Assembly (NCBI GenBank): GCA_964017235.1
Contig: OZ024933.1
Coordinates: 56,712,255 to 56,776,254 of the forward strand
DNA length: 64,000 nt
Direction: 5' to 3'
Source of the DNA: Sabellastarte sp. h YS-2021
Lineage: Eukaryota; Annelida; Polychaeta; Sabellida; Sabellidae
The position numbers and the translations under genes were made by a program. Positions 46,236 through 55,808 of this stretch are shown here, piece after piece. Below the pieces are notes generated by a model that did no database searches, was not told where the DNA came from, and saw nothing but the letters and a program-made list of their open reading frames with translations. Each line of letters begins with the position of its first letter. Position 1 is the first letter of the stretch.

Positions 46236-46629
46236 TTTCTGTCAGTAAAGTTTGTGTGCTGTGGCATTCCCTGCTTTCCGTGGCCCCCCACATGGATGTA
46301 TAAACTGTTGAAAATTAGGCCTTTGCCTTTGTGATCTAAACTAAGAATTCGTGTTCTAAATTTGTGTAGAGCAAGGACTTTTATGGTATATCCATATAGT
46401 CCCTTGACATCCCTTACTGTAGATGATTATAATGACAAATGTGAAAACAAGAGCATCCTCTTGATTTTGTTTTATTAAAATCTAAGCAGTAATGGCAGAA
46501 AATCTCAAGTTAAAAATTGAACCTCTTATTTGTTCTCGTGCCCACAATTAATTGATCCGTTTAGTTTCGCATTCATTTGGTAAATAAAGGCTTTATTTAG
46601 TTATTGTTGAAGCAAACTGGTGTTAAAGC
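46236..46629. other. Gene-free DNA with a family H left flank
   Basis: 46560-46630 contains CATTCATTTGGTAAATAAAG and GAAGCAAACTGG, like the family H neighbourhoods at 11340 and 25590. Confidence 0.4.
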
Positions 46630-46930
46630 ATCTGCCACTGTGGCCTAGCAGGTAACACACTTGTCTAGGAACTCAGAGGGCGTGTGTTCAAACCCAGGTA
46701 CAGGCAGATAGTGGCTCAGATGACCACTTAAAATGGCGGTCCTCTGTCATTGGGTCCTATCCCCAGTGGCAGGCTAAAGGACCTCAAGGACGTTGATAAA
46801 TGGCCATACTTGAGACTCTATCTTCCAGTTAGGGAATGTCAGTTACTTGTAAGTTGGGGCTGTATCTGTGCAGTCGGATTGGTTAAATAGCTCTTTGAGT
46901 CCTGTAGTATATGGAGATATTGCACTGAGT
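46630..46930 (+). repeat. tRNA-like SINE, family A (best copy)
   Basis: It opens CTGCCACTGTGGCCTAGCAG with GTAACACACTT (box A), then GTGTGTTCAAACCCAGGTAC (box B close to consensus), AAAATGGCGGTCCTCTGTCA, GGGTCCTATCCCCAGTGGC, GAGACTCTATCTTCCAGTTAG and TTTGAGTCCTGTAGTATATG. Flanks GCAAACTGG (left) and GCAAAGTG (right) may be a worn target duplication. Confidence 0.85.
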
Positions 46931-47664
46931 ATTAATACACAATACAAAAAAGCAAAGTGTTGGATAATAAATTAACAAACAACCTTAGAGGTGCGTATTT
47001 TCAAAATTTCATCCCTCCAGAAGACAATTCACCAAATTCTAGTACATCATCCTGTATTTAATAAAATATAAACCACTCGGTTAATCTTATTGTTTTATTT
47101 TATATACCTGAAGCACCCTTCATCTTATATTAATATCATCCTTCATCATCCTTCTTCATCCTCCGTCCTATATTTAATAATATACACCACCTGGTTAATC
47201 CTCTTGTTTTATAAAATATACCTGACAAGTTAAGATAAATCACGCAGGTATAGAGTAACATTATATTTACCATGTAACATATTCTTCATTTTTTGTATAT
47301 AAGATGACCAACCTGTGACAGAACAAGATCCTATTGCAGCTGACGTTATGGCAAACACATATTTTTCCAGTCACGTTCGCCTATATATTTACTTTAATAG
47401 AATCTATCACAATAGGGTGCAATCAGACTTTTCTCCTGGAAAGGATATTCATGGCATATACTCCTTGCTTTTCATTTGTTCCAGACATTTGTCATGTTAC
47501 ATTAGTATTTCTGACACCATCGATTAGGCCTTGATGGTCAGTTATCGAGAATTTATGGCTATTTTCTAGTCCTGGGGAACCGGCTCTACACTTTGTTGGA
47601 CACACAAGAAGTTACTAAAAGTGTATTTATTTGGAAATATTAGCTTGGATAGTTCACTGACGTT
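46931..47664. other. Gene-free DNA
   Basis: No gene recognised. 47040-47230 contains two diverged copies of a segment with ATATTTAATAAWATAWACCAC and TTAATCYTMTTGTTTTAT, a small local duplication. Confidence 0.4.
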
Positions 47665-47870
47665 GGTTTATTTATTCGGGTTTTAACGTTGACACTGCAT
47701 AGGTCATATCACGACGGGTAGTTTAATAGGCAGAAGAAACCAGTACATACAGTTGTATAGTAAACTGCCGACCATTAGTAAGCAACACCCATCTTTCACA
47801 TGGGGTTTGGGGTTTGAACTACAGACCTCAAATGTGGAAGACAGAGTGTGTAGTAGGCCCTAGCCAAGAC
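47665..47870 (-). repeat. tRNA-like SINE, family B, minus strand
   Basis: On the plus strand: TTTAACGTTGACACTGCATA, GTCATATCACGACGGGTAG, GAAGAAACCAGTACATACAG, AAACTGCCGACCATTAGTAA and GGGGTTTGAACTACAGACC, the complement of the 55809 copy's order. It lies just left of Ngaro-2. Confidence 0.75.
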
Positions 47871-47936
47871 GTGATTAAATTTTGGGAAAGACCTGGATCA
47901 TATTCTGGATACAAAAAATTGCAGAATTTTTGGAAA

Positions 47937-48123
47937 TGTTGGTCAGGCATGGTGGGTGGCTGAACTGTCAGTGGCGATGGCAAAAAATATTCTTGTTTAT
48001 GTAACCTTCCTGTAAATAATGGGGTCATGACCTTTGAACTTCATATTCCCGCCAAATGCAGCCATTTTCATTAACTTTTAAGTTTTCAACGGGGAAACAC
48101 CCCTTTTATAAAATCAAAAGCTT
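47937..48123 (+). repeat. Ngaro-2 A1 repeat (left end)
   Basis: 187 bases starting TGTTGGTCAGGCATGGTGGG and ending AAAATCAAAAGCTT, identical or nearly so to A2 at 53794-53980. It contains GGGTCATGACCTTTGAACT (48022-48040), which includes two RGGTCA hexamers facing each other and a direct repeat spaced by one base. Confidence 0.92.
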
Positions 48124-48450
48124 TTATACATGTCTCGATTTTATTCGATTTGATTTTAACTTTTGGAAACTCTGAAGCTTCAGACACACTGAAACTCCAG
48201 AGTTTCAGTGTTCTTTCAGAGCAAAGGCTGTACCTAAGACGTGATGTACAAGATCTGATGTGACCTGATGTCGGATGTGGCTTTATAAATCTATCTAAGA
48301 TTATTGAGACAGGCGATACTGGCTCTGGGGTGACTTGGAGCAGCTTTAAAGGGCTGTATAAATTCATTATTATTTATAGAAGTCATCTCAGTCCTAGTAC
48401 GAGTGAATCAGTGATCTGATTACAATATTATTTTGTTATAGATCTTCAAT
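48124..48450 (+). other. Ngaro-2 5' leader
   Basis: Non-coding sequence between A1 and Gag. It contains a 10-base-arm palindrome (CTGAAACTCCAGAGTTTCAG, 48188-48207) next to GAAACTCTGAAGCTTCAG. It may hold the promoter or packaging structure; no TATA-like element is evident. Confidence 0.5.
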
Positions 48451-49408
48451 ATGCCAAAGACATTTGACTGTAACGCCTGTGGTGACAGGCATCAGAGGCC
48501 AATCAATAGCAAATGTACCAGGACTATGGATAGTGAATCAGAAGATGGAATTAGTGTGGCAAGTACGGGACTATCAGACATAAACTTGCAAATACTGAGC
48601 GAATTGAAAAGTTTAAGTGGCAGGATGACAGCCATGGAACAGAGAGTGGACAAGGTGGAGAAGCCAGGCAGCCAGAAGTCTTCAAAGGCTCCAGAAACTA
48701 CAGTAGCAGCGTCAACCACACCGTCAGGCTCAACGTCAGACACGGTTATCCCATCTATAGACTTCCTCAAAGCATCGGACACCATTCAAGCCAGAGTGGA
48801 CGACAGGATCAGGGAACTGCAAGCTGTGCATCCACAAGGCAAGTTCAAATCACAAAGGGGTGGGTCTGATACTTATTGGTGTAGAAGGGAAATACCTTGG
48901 CCACAGAATCATATTTTGAGTGGCACCAGTAAATCCAGAGTATCATATGATAATTTGTCCATGGCCCAGTGGATTGCTGGTTTTTGTACTATTATAAAAG
49001 AAGAAAGTAATGTCCAAACCCAAAAATAACATGTTAAGTTATGTCGCTGACCTCATGGAGGACTGTCACGACTTTGGGTGGCAGTCAGCCAAGGGTGCCC
49101 ACGCTGTAGTACTCTGTCACATGGAGGAAAACAAAGTTACTTGGGAGGAAACCAATAAGCTTGACCGTCTTAGACGGGTACATGCCCAGAGAAGTCAAAA
49201 TCCTAGCTTGTCAGTGGGTAAAAAGTTCAAATCTAAAGATAAGGGCGTTCCATACCGTTTTTATCAGAAGGGCACATGTGGGCAAAAAGCTGAACATGAA
49301 AATGGGGGACAGTTATATCTCCATGTATGTGAGCACTGCTTTCTTAAAGGCAAGTCTCATCCCCACTCAGGCAAGGATTGCAGACAAAAATTACCAAAAA
49401 ACGAGTAG
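48451..49408 (+). CDS. Ngaro-2 Gag (two overlapping frames)
   Basis: The first frame (48451-49029, 192 residues) begins MPKTFDCNACGDRHQRP with a later KC, a Cys/His cluster seen at the start of many Ngaro-type Gag proteins. A short coiled-coil-like stretch follows (about residues 45-75), then an acidic, Ser/Thr-rich part, and PWPQ and YDNLSMAQWIAGF. Near 49010 it shifts into the second frame (49010-49408), which continues LMEDCHDFGWQSAKGAHAVV and a carboxy-terminal zinc-binding region: C-G, then H-V-C-E-H-C-F, K-G-K-S-H-P-H, K-D-C. Gag should coat the RNA. The shift probably inactivates it. Confidence 0.8.
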
Positions 49409-50541
49409 GGCACTGCAGAAATGCAGTGCCTCAAAGTGCTAGTCAAAAGTATTTCAATACTAGGGTTATTGTAAATAGTAGCAAGTATTGTATGCAAAGT
49501 GAAAATTGGAAACAAGATTGGTGGCTTTCCAATCGTGTACTGTATTCAGATGTGCTTAAAAATAAGGGTAAACTTGTGAACAACGTACAAACTTCACATA
49601 TTGTTCAAGGTAGAGATTATGTGGAAAATCACAGAAATGTCAACAACAAAGGTGAGGTTAATATGCGTAAAAATGTCACAGTTTATTGTGGGAAAAACAT
49701 CAGACCAAAACATGGCCAGAATACGTCAAAAGTGTCAATATCAAAGAAAAACAATCATATTGATCGTACCAATCAGTTCTGGAGCACTAAAAGTGCATGT
49801 TCTCGTGTTAAAAGTAACAAAGAACCACATAGAACAATGGTTAATTACCCAGACATTAACAATGGTCAAGGGTGCGAATCTGACAACAAAACCCAATTAG
49901 TGAACAATGGCTTTAGTAACAGGTGCGACTCTGGGAATAATAAGCAAAGTCGCACCTCGAATGACACTGATAAAATCAAATGTCACAGAAATTACACAAC
50001 AAGTGTTAAAAATAGGTTTTGGCCGTTAAGTACTCAGGACAGTGTTAACCCAAGTTCACATGTGTCCGAACACATAGTGGGAGTCCGTCATAGTGACACT
50101 ACAGCAAAGGAAAAAGTGTCAAAAAGTGTCAGTCATACCAATAAGCATCAATCCACACTACCAATACACAGTAGGGTGACTTTGGACGCCACGAATAGAC
50201 ATAACAGCATCCCAGTCCCTCAAACCAAAGCTTTAGACATAGTCAAGAAAAGTTATCCGGTTAGTGAAAATGTTTCGGATCCGGACAAATACGCTTTGGA
50301 CTTGAGATTTCGTCCTCGTCATCGACTTAGAATTCAGGAAGCCAAAGATTGTCACACTTTTAAACTTTGGGACGCCCAAATGTCGGATAAATTTGGATAT
50401 ATTCCTCTTCAGGATCAGATTATTCCGAATAGGGATCATAAAAGAGGTAGCACTACTGATGTGTTAAAAATGCATGAGATAATAAGTAAGTCGGAAACTT
50501 ACAATTTTTTACAATGTCAAATCCAACTCAGTCGGAATTAA
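49378..50541 (+). CDS. Ngaro-2 Gag-Pol linker region
   Basis: 387 residues with very high Asn, Ser, Lys and His content and no recognised fold. Only the end is conserved with other Ngaro copies: FRPRHRLR, FKLWDAQMSDKFGYIPL and SKSETYNFLQ, which lead into RT. The frame breaks at the T6 run near 50505, just before the RT frame, while in Ngaro-3 the equivalent joint is continuous. I infer a spacer between Gag and RT. Confidence 0.6.
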   Translation: MQTKITKKRVGHCRNAVPQSASQKYFNTRVIVNSSKYCMQSENWKQDWWLSNRVLYSDVLKNKGKLVNNVQTSHIVQGRDYVENHRNVNNKGEVNMRKNVTVYCGKNIRPKHGQNTSKVSISKKNNHIDRTNQFWSTKSACSRVKSNKEPHRTMVNYPDINNGQGCESDNKTQLVNNGFSNRCDSGNNKQSRTSNDTDKIKCHRNYTTSVKNRFWPLSTQDSVNPSSHVSEHIVGVRHSDTTAKEKVSKSVSHTNKHQSTLPIHSRVTLDATNRHNSIPVPQTKALDIVKKSYPVSENVSDPDKYALDLRFRPRHRLRIQEAKDCHTFKLWDAQMSDKFGYIPLQDQIIPNRDHKRGSTTDVLKMHEIISKSETYNFLQCQIQLSRN

Positions 50542-51650
50542 ATGCTGATGTCTGGGAACAATACTTGGGCGAATACTGGGATACTCAGTTGAAATTCCTC
50601 ATAAGATATGGGTTTCCACTAGATTTCAACAAAAATATACAACTATCTCATAAGTTGGGCAACCATGGTTCAGGCAATAAGTTTCCAGAAGATATTAAAG
50701 CATATTTATCAGAAGAAATGGAACACAATGCCATTTTAGGCCCTTTTCACAGTCCCCCAATAAAAGATCTTCATATATCTCCATTTATGACTCGTGAAAA
50801 GCCAGGAGCCCCTCATCGCAGAGTCATTATAGACCTGAGTTTCCCTGCTGGCGAGTCTGTCAATGCTGGAGTCAACTCTGACCAGTACCTGGGTTCAAAA
50901 TTCCTCCTTACTATTCCCACTATAGATACAATCACTAGTAAATTGGTTAAATTAGGTAAAGGAGCCCTAATTTACAAAATTGACATATCAAGAGCGTTTA
51001 GACATGTAAAAATAGATCCGGCTGATTATAAGTACTTAGGACTTCACTTCCAAGACTACTTTCTTGATAGTTGCCTACCCTTCGGCTTTCGGCACGGTTC
51101 GGCAATCTTCCAACGCCTCAGCGACGCCGTCAGATACATCATGGGTACCAGGGGTCACAATGTGACAAACTATATTGATGATATCATCGGATATGCAGTT
51201 AAATCCCAGGCTCAGGCCTCTTTTGATAACCTATATAACCTTCTTCAGGACCTAGGTTTCAAGATTAGTAAAAACAAGTTGGTTGAACCTACTACAAGGG
51301 CTACCTGCCTAGGCGTCGAACTAAACACTGAGAAATTCACAGTCGCTGTGCCCCAAGATAAATTAAATGACATAAGGCAAGAATGTAAACAATGGCTAAG
51401 TAAAAGATCCTGCAACAAGCGCCAACTTCAGTCATTGCTTGGAAAACTTCTTTATGTAACCAAATGCGTTCGAGCCTCTAGACCCTTCTTAAATAGAATG
51501 CTAGACACTCTGAGAGCAGCTCATAAGCAGGACACCATTATCATAGACCGCAAATTCAGAAGAGACCTAAATTGGTTTACCAATTTCTTACCAAAATTCA
51601 ATGGGGTCGCCTTTTTAGCCACACACCAATACACACTCATGTTGAATTAG
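50514..51650 (+). CDS. Ngaro-2 reverse transcriptase
   Basis: 378 residues. ADVWEQYLGEYWDTQLKFLI and the GNHGSGNKFPED block precede the fingers; HRRVIIDLSFPAGESVN and LIYKIDISRAFRHVKIDPADY hold the first catalytic Asp (D157); the active site is Y-I-D-D-I-I-G-Y (D222, D223); LGVELNTEKFTVAVP and NKRQLQSLLGKLLYVTKCVR are the thumb motifs of DIRS/Ngaro RTs. The Met is convenient but coding likely enters from the linker frame. The frame is lost by one base near 51630, where RNase H begins in the next frame. All catalytic residues are kept. Confidence 0.92.
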   Translation: MSNPTQSELNADVWEQYLGEYWDTQLKFLIRYGFPLDFNKNIQLSHKLGNHGSGNKFPEDIKAYLSEEMEHNAILGPFHSPPIKDLHISPFMTREKPGAPHRRVIIDLSFPAGESVNAGVNSDQYLGSKFLLTIPTIDTITSKLVKLGKGALIYKIDISRAFRHVKIDPADYKYLGLHFQDYFLDSCLPFGFRHGSAIFQRLSDAVRYIMGTRGHNVTNYIDDIIGYAVKSQAQASFDNLYNLLQDLGFKISKNKLVEPTTRATCLGVELNTEKFTVAVPQDKLNDIRQECKQWLSKRSCNKRQLQSLLGKLLYVTKCVRASRPFLNRMLDTLRAAHKQDTIIIDRKFRRDLNWFTNFLPKFNGVAFLATHQYTLMLN

Positions 51651-52090
51651 ATGCCTCCCTCCAAGGCCTAGGAGCCATGTGTGGCCAAGAAATTTACGCA
51701 ATTGCACTCCCTAAGGGCTACCAGAACTACAATATAGTACACCTGGAAATGATAAACATTCTTGTGGCAGTTCGAACTTGGGCCCATCAATGGCAAGGTC
51801 GTAAGGTAGTCATTCATTGTGACAATCAGGCAGTTGTATCAGTATTGACCTCTGGCCACACTAGGGATATGACCTTGGCTGCCATAGCTCGCAATATTAA
51901 CATGATTACTGCATTTAAGGACATAGACCTTATCACAGTCCACATTGAGGGCAAGTTAAACATAATAGCTGACACTTTGTCTAGATTATCTATAAATCCA
52001 GCTTTGATTCACAAAATCCCTCAGTTGGTCCCTGGACACACATGGGTCAATCCTTCGGCCAATGTACTGACATTGGATTGGTCATTCTAA
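51572..52090 (+). CDS. Ngaro-2 RNase H
   Basis: The frame carries the four acidic RNase H positions: THVELDASLQGLG (Asp), YNIVHLEMINILVAV (Glu), VVIHCDNQAVVSVL (Asp) and IADTLSRL (final Asp). It digests the RNA of the RNA-DNA hybrid. In Ngaro-3 this domain is fused in frame to RT, so the break here is a lesion, not the normal arrangement. Coding overlaps the start of the YR frame. Confidence 0.9.
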   Translation: MVYQFLTKIQWGRLFSHTPIHTHVELDASLQGLGAMCGQEIYAIALPKGYQNYNIVHLEMINILVAVRTWAHQWQGRKVVIHCDNQAVVSVLTSGHTRDMTLAAIARNINMITAFKDIDLITVHIEGKLNIIADTLSRLSINPALIHKIPQLVPGHTWVNPSANVLTLDWSF

Positions 52091-53076
52091 TTCCAGGTTC
52101 CAATTCCCACTTGACAATACTATACAGCAAGGCAGCTCGTAGAATGCAGCTGGCTTTTGCAGAGTCCACTAGAAGGTCGTATACAGCTATGTTTAAAATC
52201 TTCCTTGCTTTCTTAACTTTTATAGACATTCATCCACTATGTATCTCTTCCAACCATATTCTAGCTTTTCTCGAATTTTTGGTATATAACAAAGTTTCTC
52301 ATTCACAGATCTCCAATTACTTGTCAGCCACAAAGGCAAACTACTCCATGCTGGCTTTAGATATCTCTCCTTTCTTTGACCAGAGGATTAAATACTTCAC
52401 CAAGGCTGTGGCAAGATGCGCTCCTCTCACTGTTAAGCTTAAAGCCTTTGTCGAACCCTCTCTCCTCATTCAAATTATTCAACAATGTGACTACCTTTAT
52501 ATGGGCTATGTCTTTAAAGCGGCCATTCTCTTAGCCTATTTTGCATTTTTGAGAATTTCCAACCTGGTCCCCCACACCATCAATGCTTATGATCCCCTAA
52601 AACAGTTAGCCAGGGCAGATATTTTCTTTGAACCCCCTGGGGCCCACGTATTGTTAAAATGGTCCAAGACTATGCAAATGAACAACTCAGTTCGGGTCAT
52701 CAAAATCCCTGCCCTTGGGGCTTCCCCCCTTTGCCCTGTCACAGCCTTACAACACCTACTTCGTAACACCCCTCATCAACCAAACAGTCCCCTCTTTCAG
52801 GTAAAGTGTTATTCAAAGTGGGTCCCTCTTACAGATACTAGATTGAGGAAAAATTTTTCAACAATACTAAATAACCTCAACCTTACCCAGTCAAAAATTA
52901 CTTTTCACTCACTTCGACGTTCAGGTGCCACCCTGGCCTTTAATTCCAGTGTTCCTATTCAAGACATCCAGAGTCATGGCACCTGGACGTCGGAGTGCGT
53001 CTGGTCTTATATTACACAAGACCACCGAGCTTCTGACAAAGTGGCCTTAGCTTTCAAACAACTACTACACCCCTAG
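52042..53076 (+). CDS. Ngaro-2 tyrosine recombinase (YR)
   Basis: 344 residues by the longest frame; the real start is likely downstream, since similarity with Ngaro-3 begins near residue 28 (YSKAARRMQLAF). The amino-terminal SAM-like domain ends near 130. Catalytic residues of the lambda-integrase family are visible: R171 (FAFLRISNL), H289-x-x-R292 (TFHSLRRSGATLAF), H312 (SHGTWTS) and the nucleophile Y323 (VWSYIT). It integrates the circular DNA without target duplication. It overlaps RNase H by about 49 bases. The frame is intact, so it may be active. Confidence 0.92.
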   Translation: MGQSFGQCTDIGLVILIPGSNSHLTILYSKAARRMQLAFAESTRRSYTAMFKIFLAFLTFIDIHPLCISSNHILAFLEFLVYNKVSHSQISNYLSATKANYSMLALDISPFFDQRIKYFTKAVARCAPLTVKLKAFVEPSLLIQIIQQCDYLYMGYVFKAAILLAYFAFLRISNLVPHTINAYDPLKQLARADIFFEPPGAHVLLKWSKTMQMNNSVRVIKIPALGASPLCPVTALQHLLRNTPHQPNSPLFQVKCYSKWVPLTDTRLRKNFSTILNNLNLTQSKITFHSLRRSGATLAFNSSVPIQDIQSHGTWTSECVWSYITQDHRASDKVALAFKQLLHP

Positions 53077-53090
53077 ACTACCTGGGCTTT

Positions 53091-53795
53091 GGGGTTTTCT
53101 TTCTACTCCTCATACTGCAGCTTACCTCTGACCTACAACTACTCTCAATCTAAAATCAATTTCTTCAACTTCACTTTAAGTTTTTCCTCATTCACACAAA
53201 TATTAACATCAGTAAGATGTACTCTCACTATCCCACAAAATCAATTGTCTTAGGGTCACCTTACGGCCACCCTAACTACCATTTTAACATCTTACTTTAG
53301 GGTCACCCTAAGTCACCCTCTTATCCTTGGTTTTTCAGATTAAGATTATCTTAACTCTTCAAATTTCATCTGAAAAACTCCCAACCTCCACTTTAAGGTT
53401 TATACATATCCCAATTTAACTTAAACGTAAATGTCAGTTTATGGTCACCCTAAGTGACTGTCAAAGTAAATGTCAGGGCACGTCGTGTCACGTGCTGTGT
53501 TAATATAAAGTGATTTGATATATAAGGTCACCTTAAAAGTGACTGTAATGTAACTGTATAAATTTCAGTTTAGGGTCACCTTAAGTGACTGTCAAAGTTT
53601 AAAATGTCAGGGCACGTAGTGTCACGTGCTGCGTTGATGTATAATCATTTTAGTGTATATAAGGTCACCTCAAAGTGACTTTAATGTTAACTCTATTGTT
53701 TGTCTGATTGTGTACAAAGGTTAGATTGATAACATAGAAAAGCTAATAAATATATAAACCCCACCTGCTTGTGTCACTGTAAATGGGCCACTGTG
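53091..53795 (+). repeat. Ngaro-2 B1 repeat
   Basis: About 705 bases starting GGGGTTTTCTTTCTACTCCT and ending AATGGGCCACTGTG; repeated as B2 at 54774-55478 (offset 1683 bases) with only a few differences. It follows the YR stop by 15 bases. It contains two tandem units of about 130 bases, each with GGTCACCYTAAGTGACTGTC and GTGTCACGTGCTG. Confidence 0.92.
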
Positions 53796-53980
53796 TTGGT
53801 CAGGCATGGTGGGTGGCTGAACTGTCAGTGGCGATGGCAAAAAATATTCTTGTTTATGTAACCTTCCTGTAAATAATGGGGTCATGACCTTTGAACTTCA
53901 TATTCCCGCCAAATGCAGCCATTTTCATTAACTTTTAAGTTTTCAACGGGGAAACACCCCTTTTATAAAATCAAAAGCTT
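53794..53980 (+). repeat. Ngaro-2 A2 repeat and circle-junction sequence
   Basis: It is a second copy of A1 fused to the end of B1; the junction reads CCACTGTGTTGGTCAGGC. This is the sequence expected when the two element ends are joined in a circle. It probably forms the recombinase crossover region, with TGT as a shared core. Confidence 0.88.
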
Positions 53981-54773
53981 CCCTAAACCCACCCAAGGCC
54001 CAAGGTAGGGGCTTAGGCTTAGGTCATTTGTATGTATCATTTGCCTCACTGAGGCCTGTACATAATAAAACATATTCTGCTGGTGTAGTTTATTTTCAGA
54101 TAATACATGAATAAAACGTGAATAGACAGAAAGCTGCATCCTGGTGGCAATGCTCCAAGTCATAACCAACGACCATGGAGAGGTCGGACATGTCGCACAT
54201 TCTGCACTTCGTTAACTTGCCAGAAGATTTGGTTCTCACAGTTGTTGAGGGGCTGCTGTGGCCCTGCTTCCGGTCCAAAGGACATAATATTTCTACAAAT
54301 AAAATCAGTAAAGTCTTAATTTGTCTCATGTAGTGCGACTGTCTCTTCCTGCTCAGCAGTAATATAATTGTGTCTTGGTCTGACATGCAAGTAATACAGC
54401 CATGATGCTACCATTGATATGTAACTTATTTCTGAAAGCAAGATTTTCTTTTAAATCACATGTATCTTGTGGCTGGGGGCAGCCGCGGCGTCCGGAAGTC
54501 AAGTAGGGTGTTCCAGTCTGAGATAAGGGGGCTGTATTGCTCAGTCCAGTAAGGAGTCTTAACCATGAGCTAGTGCCTGCCCCTAGGCACAAGATTCTTA
54601 ATATATTATACTCATATATTCATTCATTTTAGCTGTATTGTATTTATATGTACTTTGTTTTACTGTGTTTTATCCTGTATTCTGGCGAGTTGGTTATATA
54701 ACTTGGAACTTATCTTTTAGTATTTTAGTTAACATTATCTATCTGAGGCCGCCTTAATTTGGCCATTCAAATG
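53981..54773 (+). other. Ngaro-2 spacer between A2 and B2
   Basis: 793 bases, unique in the window. It holds several AATAAA words (near 54064, 54111 and 54298) that could serve for 3' processing, and a GC-richer block near 54470-54500 (GGGGGCAGCCGCGGCGTCC). Minus-strand frames (53963-54592) have no recognised domain. It has no sense-strand gene. Confidence 0.6.
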
Positions 54774-55478
54774 GGGGTTTTCTTTCTACTCCTCATACTG
54801 CAGCTTACCTCTGACCTACAACTACTCTCAATCTAAAATCAATTTCTTCAACTTCACTTTAAGTTTTTCCTCATTCACACAAATATTAACATCAGTAAGA
54901 TGTACTCTCACTATCCCACAAAATCAATTGTCTTAGGGTCACCTTACGGCCACCCTAACTACCATTTTAACATCTTACTTTAGGGTCACCCTAAGTCACC
55001 CTCTTATCCTTGGTTTTTCAGATTAAGATTATCTTAACTCTTCAAATTTCATCTGAAAAACTCCCAACCTCCACTTAAAGGTTTATACATATCCTAATTT
55101 AACTTAAACGTAAATATCAGTTTATGGTCACCCTAAGTGACTGTCAAAGTAAATGTCAGGGCACGTCGTGTCACGTGCTGTGTTAATATAAAGTGATTTG
55201 ATATATAAGGTCACCTTAAAAGTGACTGTAATGTAACTGTATAAATTTCAGTTTAGGGTCACCTTAAGTGACTGTCAAAGTTTAAAATGTCAGGGCACGT
55301 AGTGTCACGTGCTGCGTTGATGTATAATCATTTTAGTGTATATAAGGTCACCTCAAAGTGACTTTAATGTTAACTCTATTGTTTGTCTGATTGTGTACAA
55401 AGGTTAGATTGATAACATAGAAAAGCTAATAAATATATAAACCCCACCTGCTTGTGTCACTGTAAATGGGCCACTGTG
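54774..55478 (+). repeat. Ngaro-2 B2 repeat (right end)
   Basis: Copy of B1 ending AATGGGCCACTGTG, directly followed by host sequence CCCTCTGTTGCAGG. The low number of differences between B1 and B2 argues for a fairly recent insertion. Confidence 0.92.
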
Positions 55479-55808
55479 CCCTCTGTTGCAGGTCTGCACT
55501 CTACACATGCTTTCTAAATCAGTTTTACTGTTAGTTGGATTTATTGTTTTTTTTTCTTGATTGATATTAATAGATATATGGGGTCATTGATAAATACGCT
55601 TACCTTGCAAAATATATCTACTGGTTAATTTAACACTTAGGCTGATTCTTTGGATTAATTGGCTAACTCTCTGGCAATGTTTTAGCCGTTAATTTGACAT
55701 TTTGGTTGATACTTTGGCAACAGTTTCAATGATTTATGGAATATGCTTTGTTATCTTACCAGCAACTAAGAAAACAACATTAGTATAAATCCTTTAAGTA
55801 TTGGTTTT
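55479..55808. other. Gene-free DNA after Ngaro-2
   Basis: The first 35 bases resume the GGATC-rich repeat (GGTCTGCACTC). The rest is AT-rich, with nothing recognised. Confidence 0.5.

Larger units (their letters stand above)
47937..55478 (+). mobile_element. Ngaro-2: full-length YR retrotransposon with split direct repeats
   Basis: A 7.5-kb element ordered A1 (47937-48123), Gag, linker, RT, RNase H, YR, B1 (53091-53795), A2 (53794-53980), a 793-bp spacer and B2 (54774-55478). The B1-A2 boundary joins the element's right end to its left end, the form expected of the circular intermediate that YR inserts. It interrupts a GGATC-rich repeat: the left flank has ATTCTGGATACAAAAAATTG and the right flank CCCTCTGTTGCAGGTCTGC, parts of the same family. 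Coding frames carry a few shifts, so it is probably inactive though young. Confidence 0.9.

Noticed and set aside
54353..54592. Minus-strand frame in the Ngaro-2 spacer, considered as an extra element gene such as a hydrolase
   Set aside because: Wrong strand, short and without catalytic motif.
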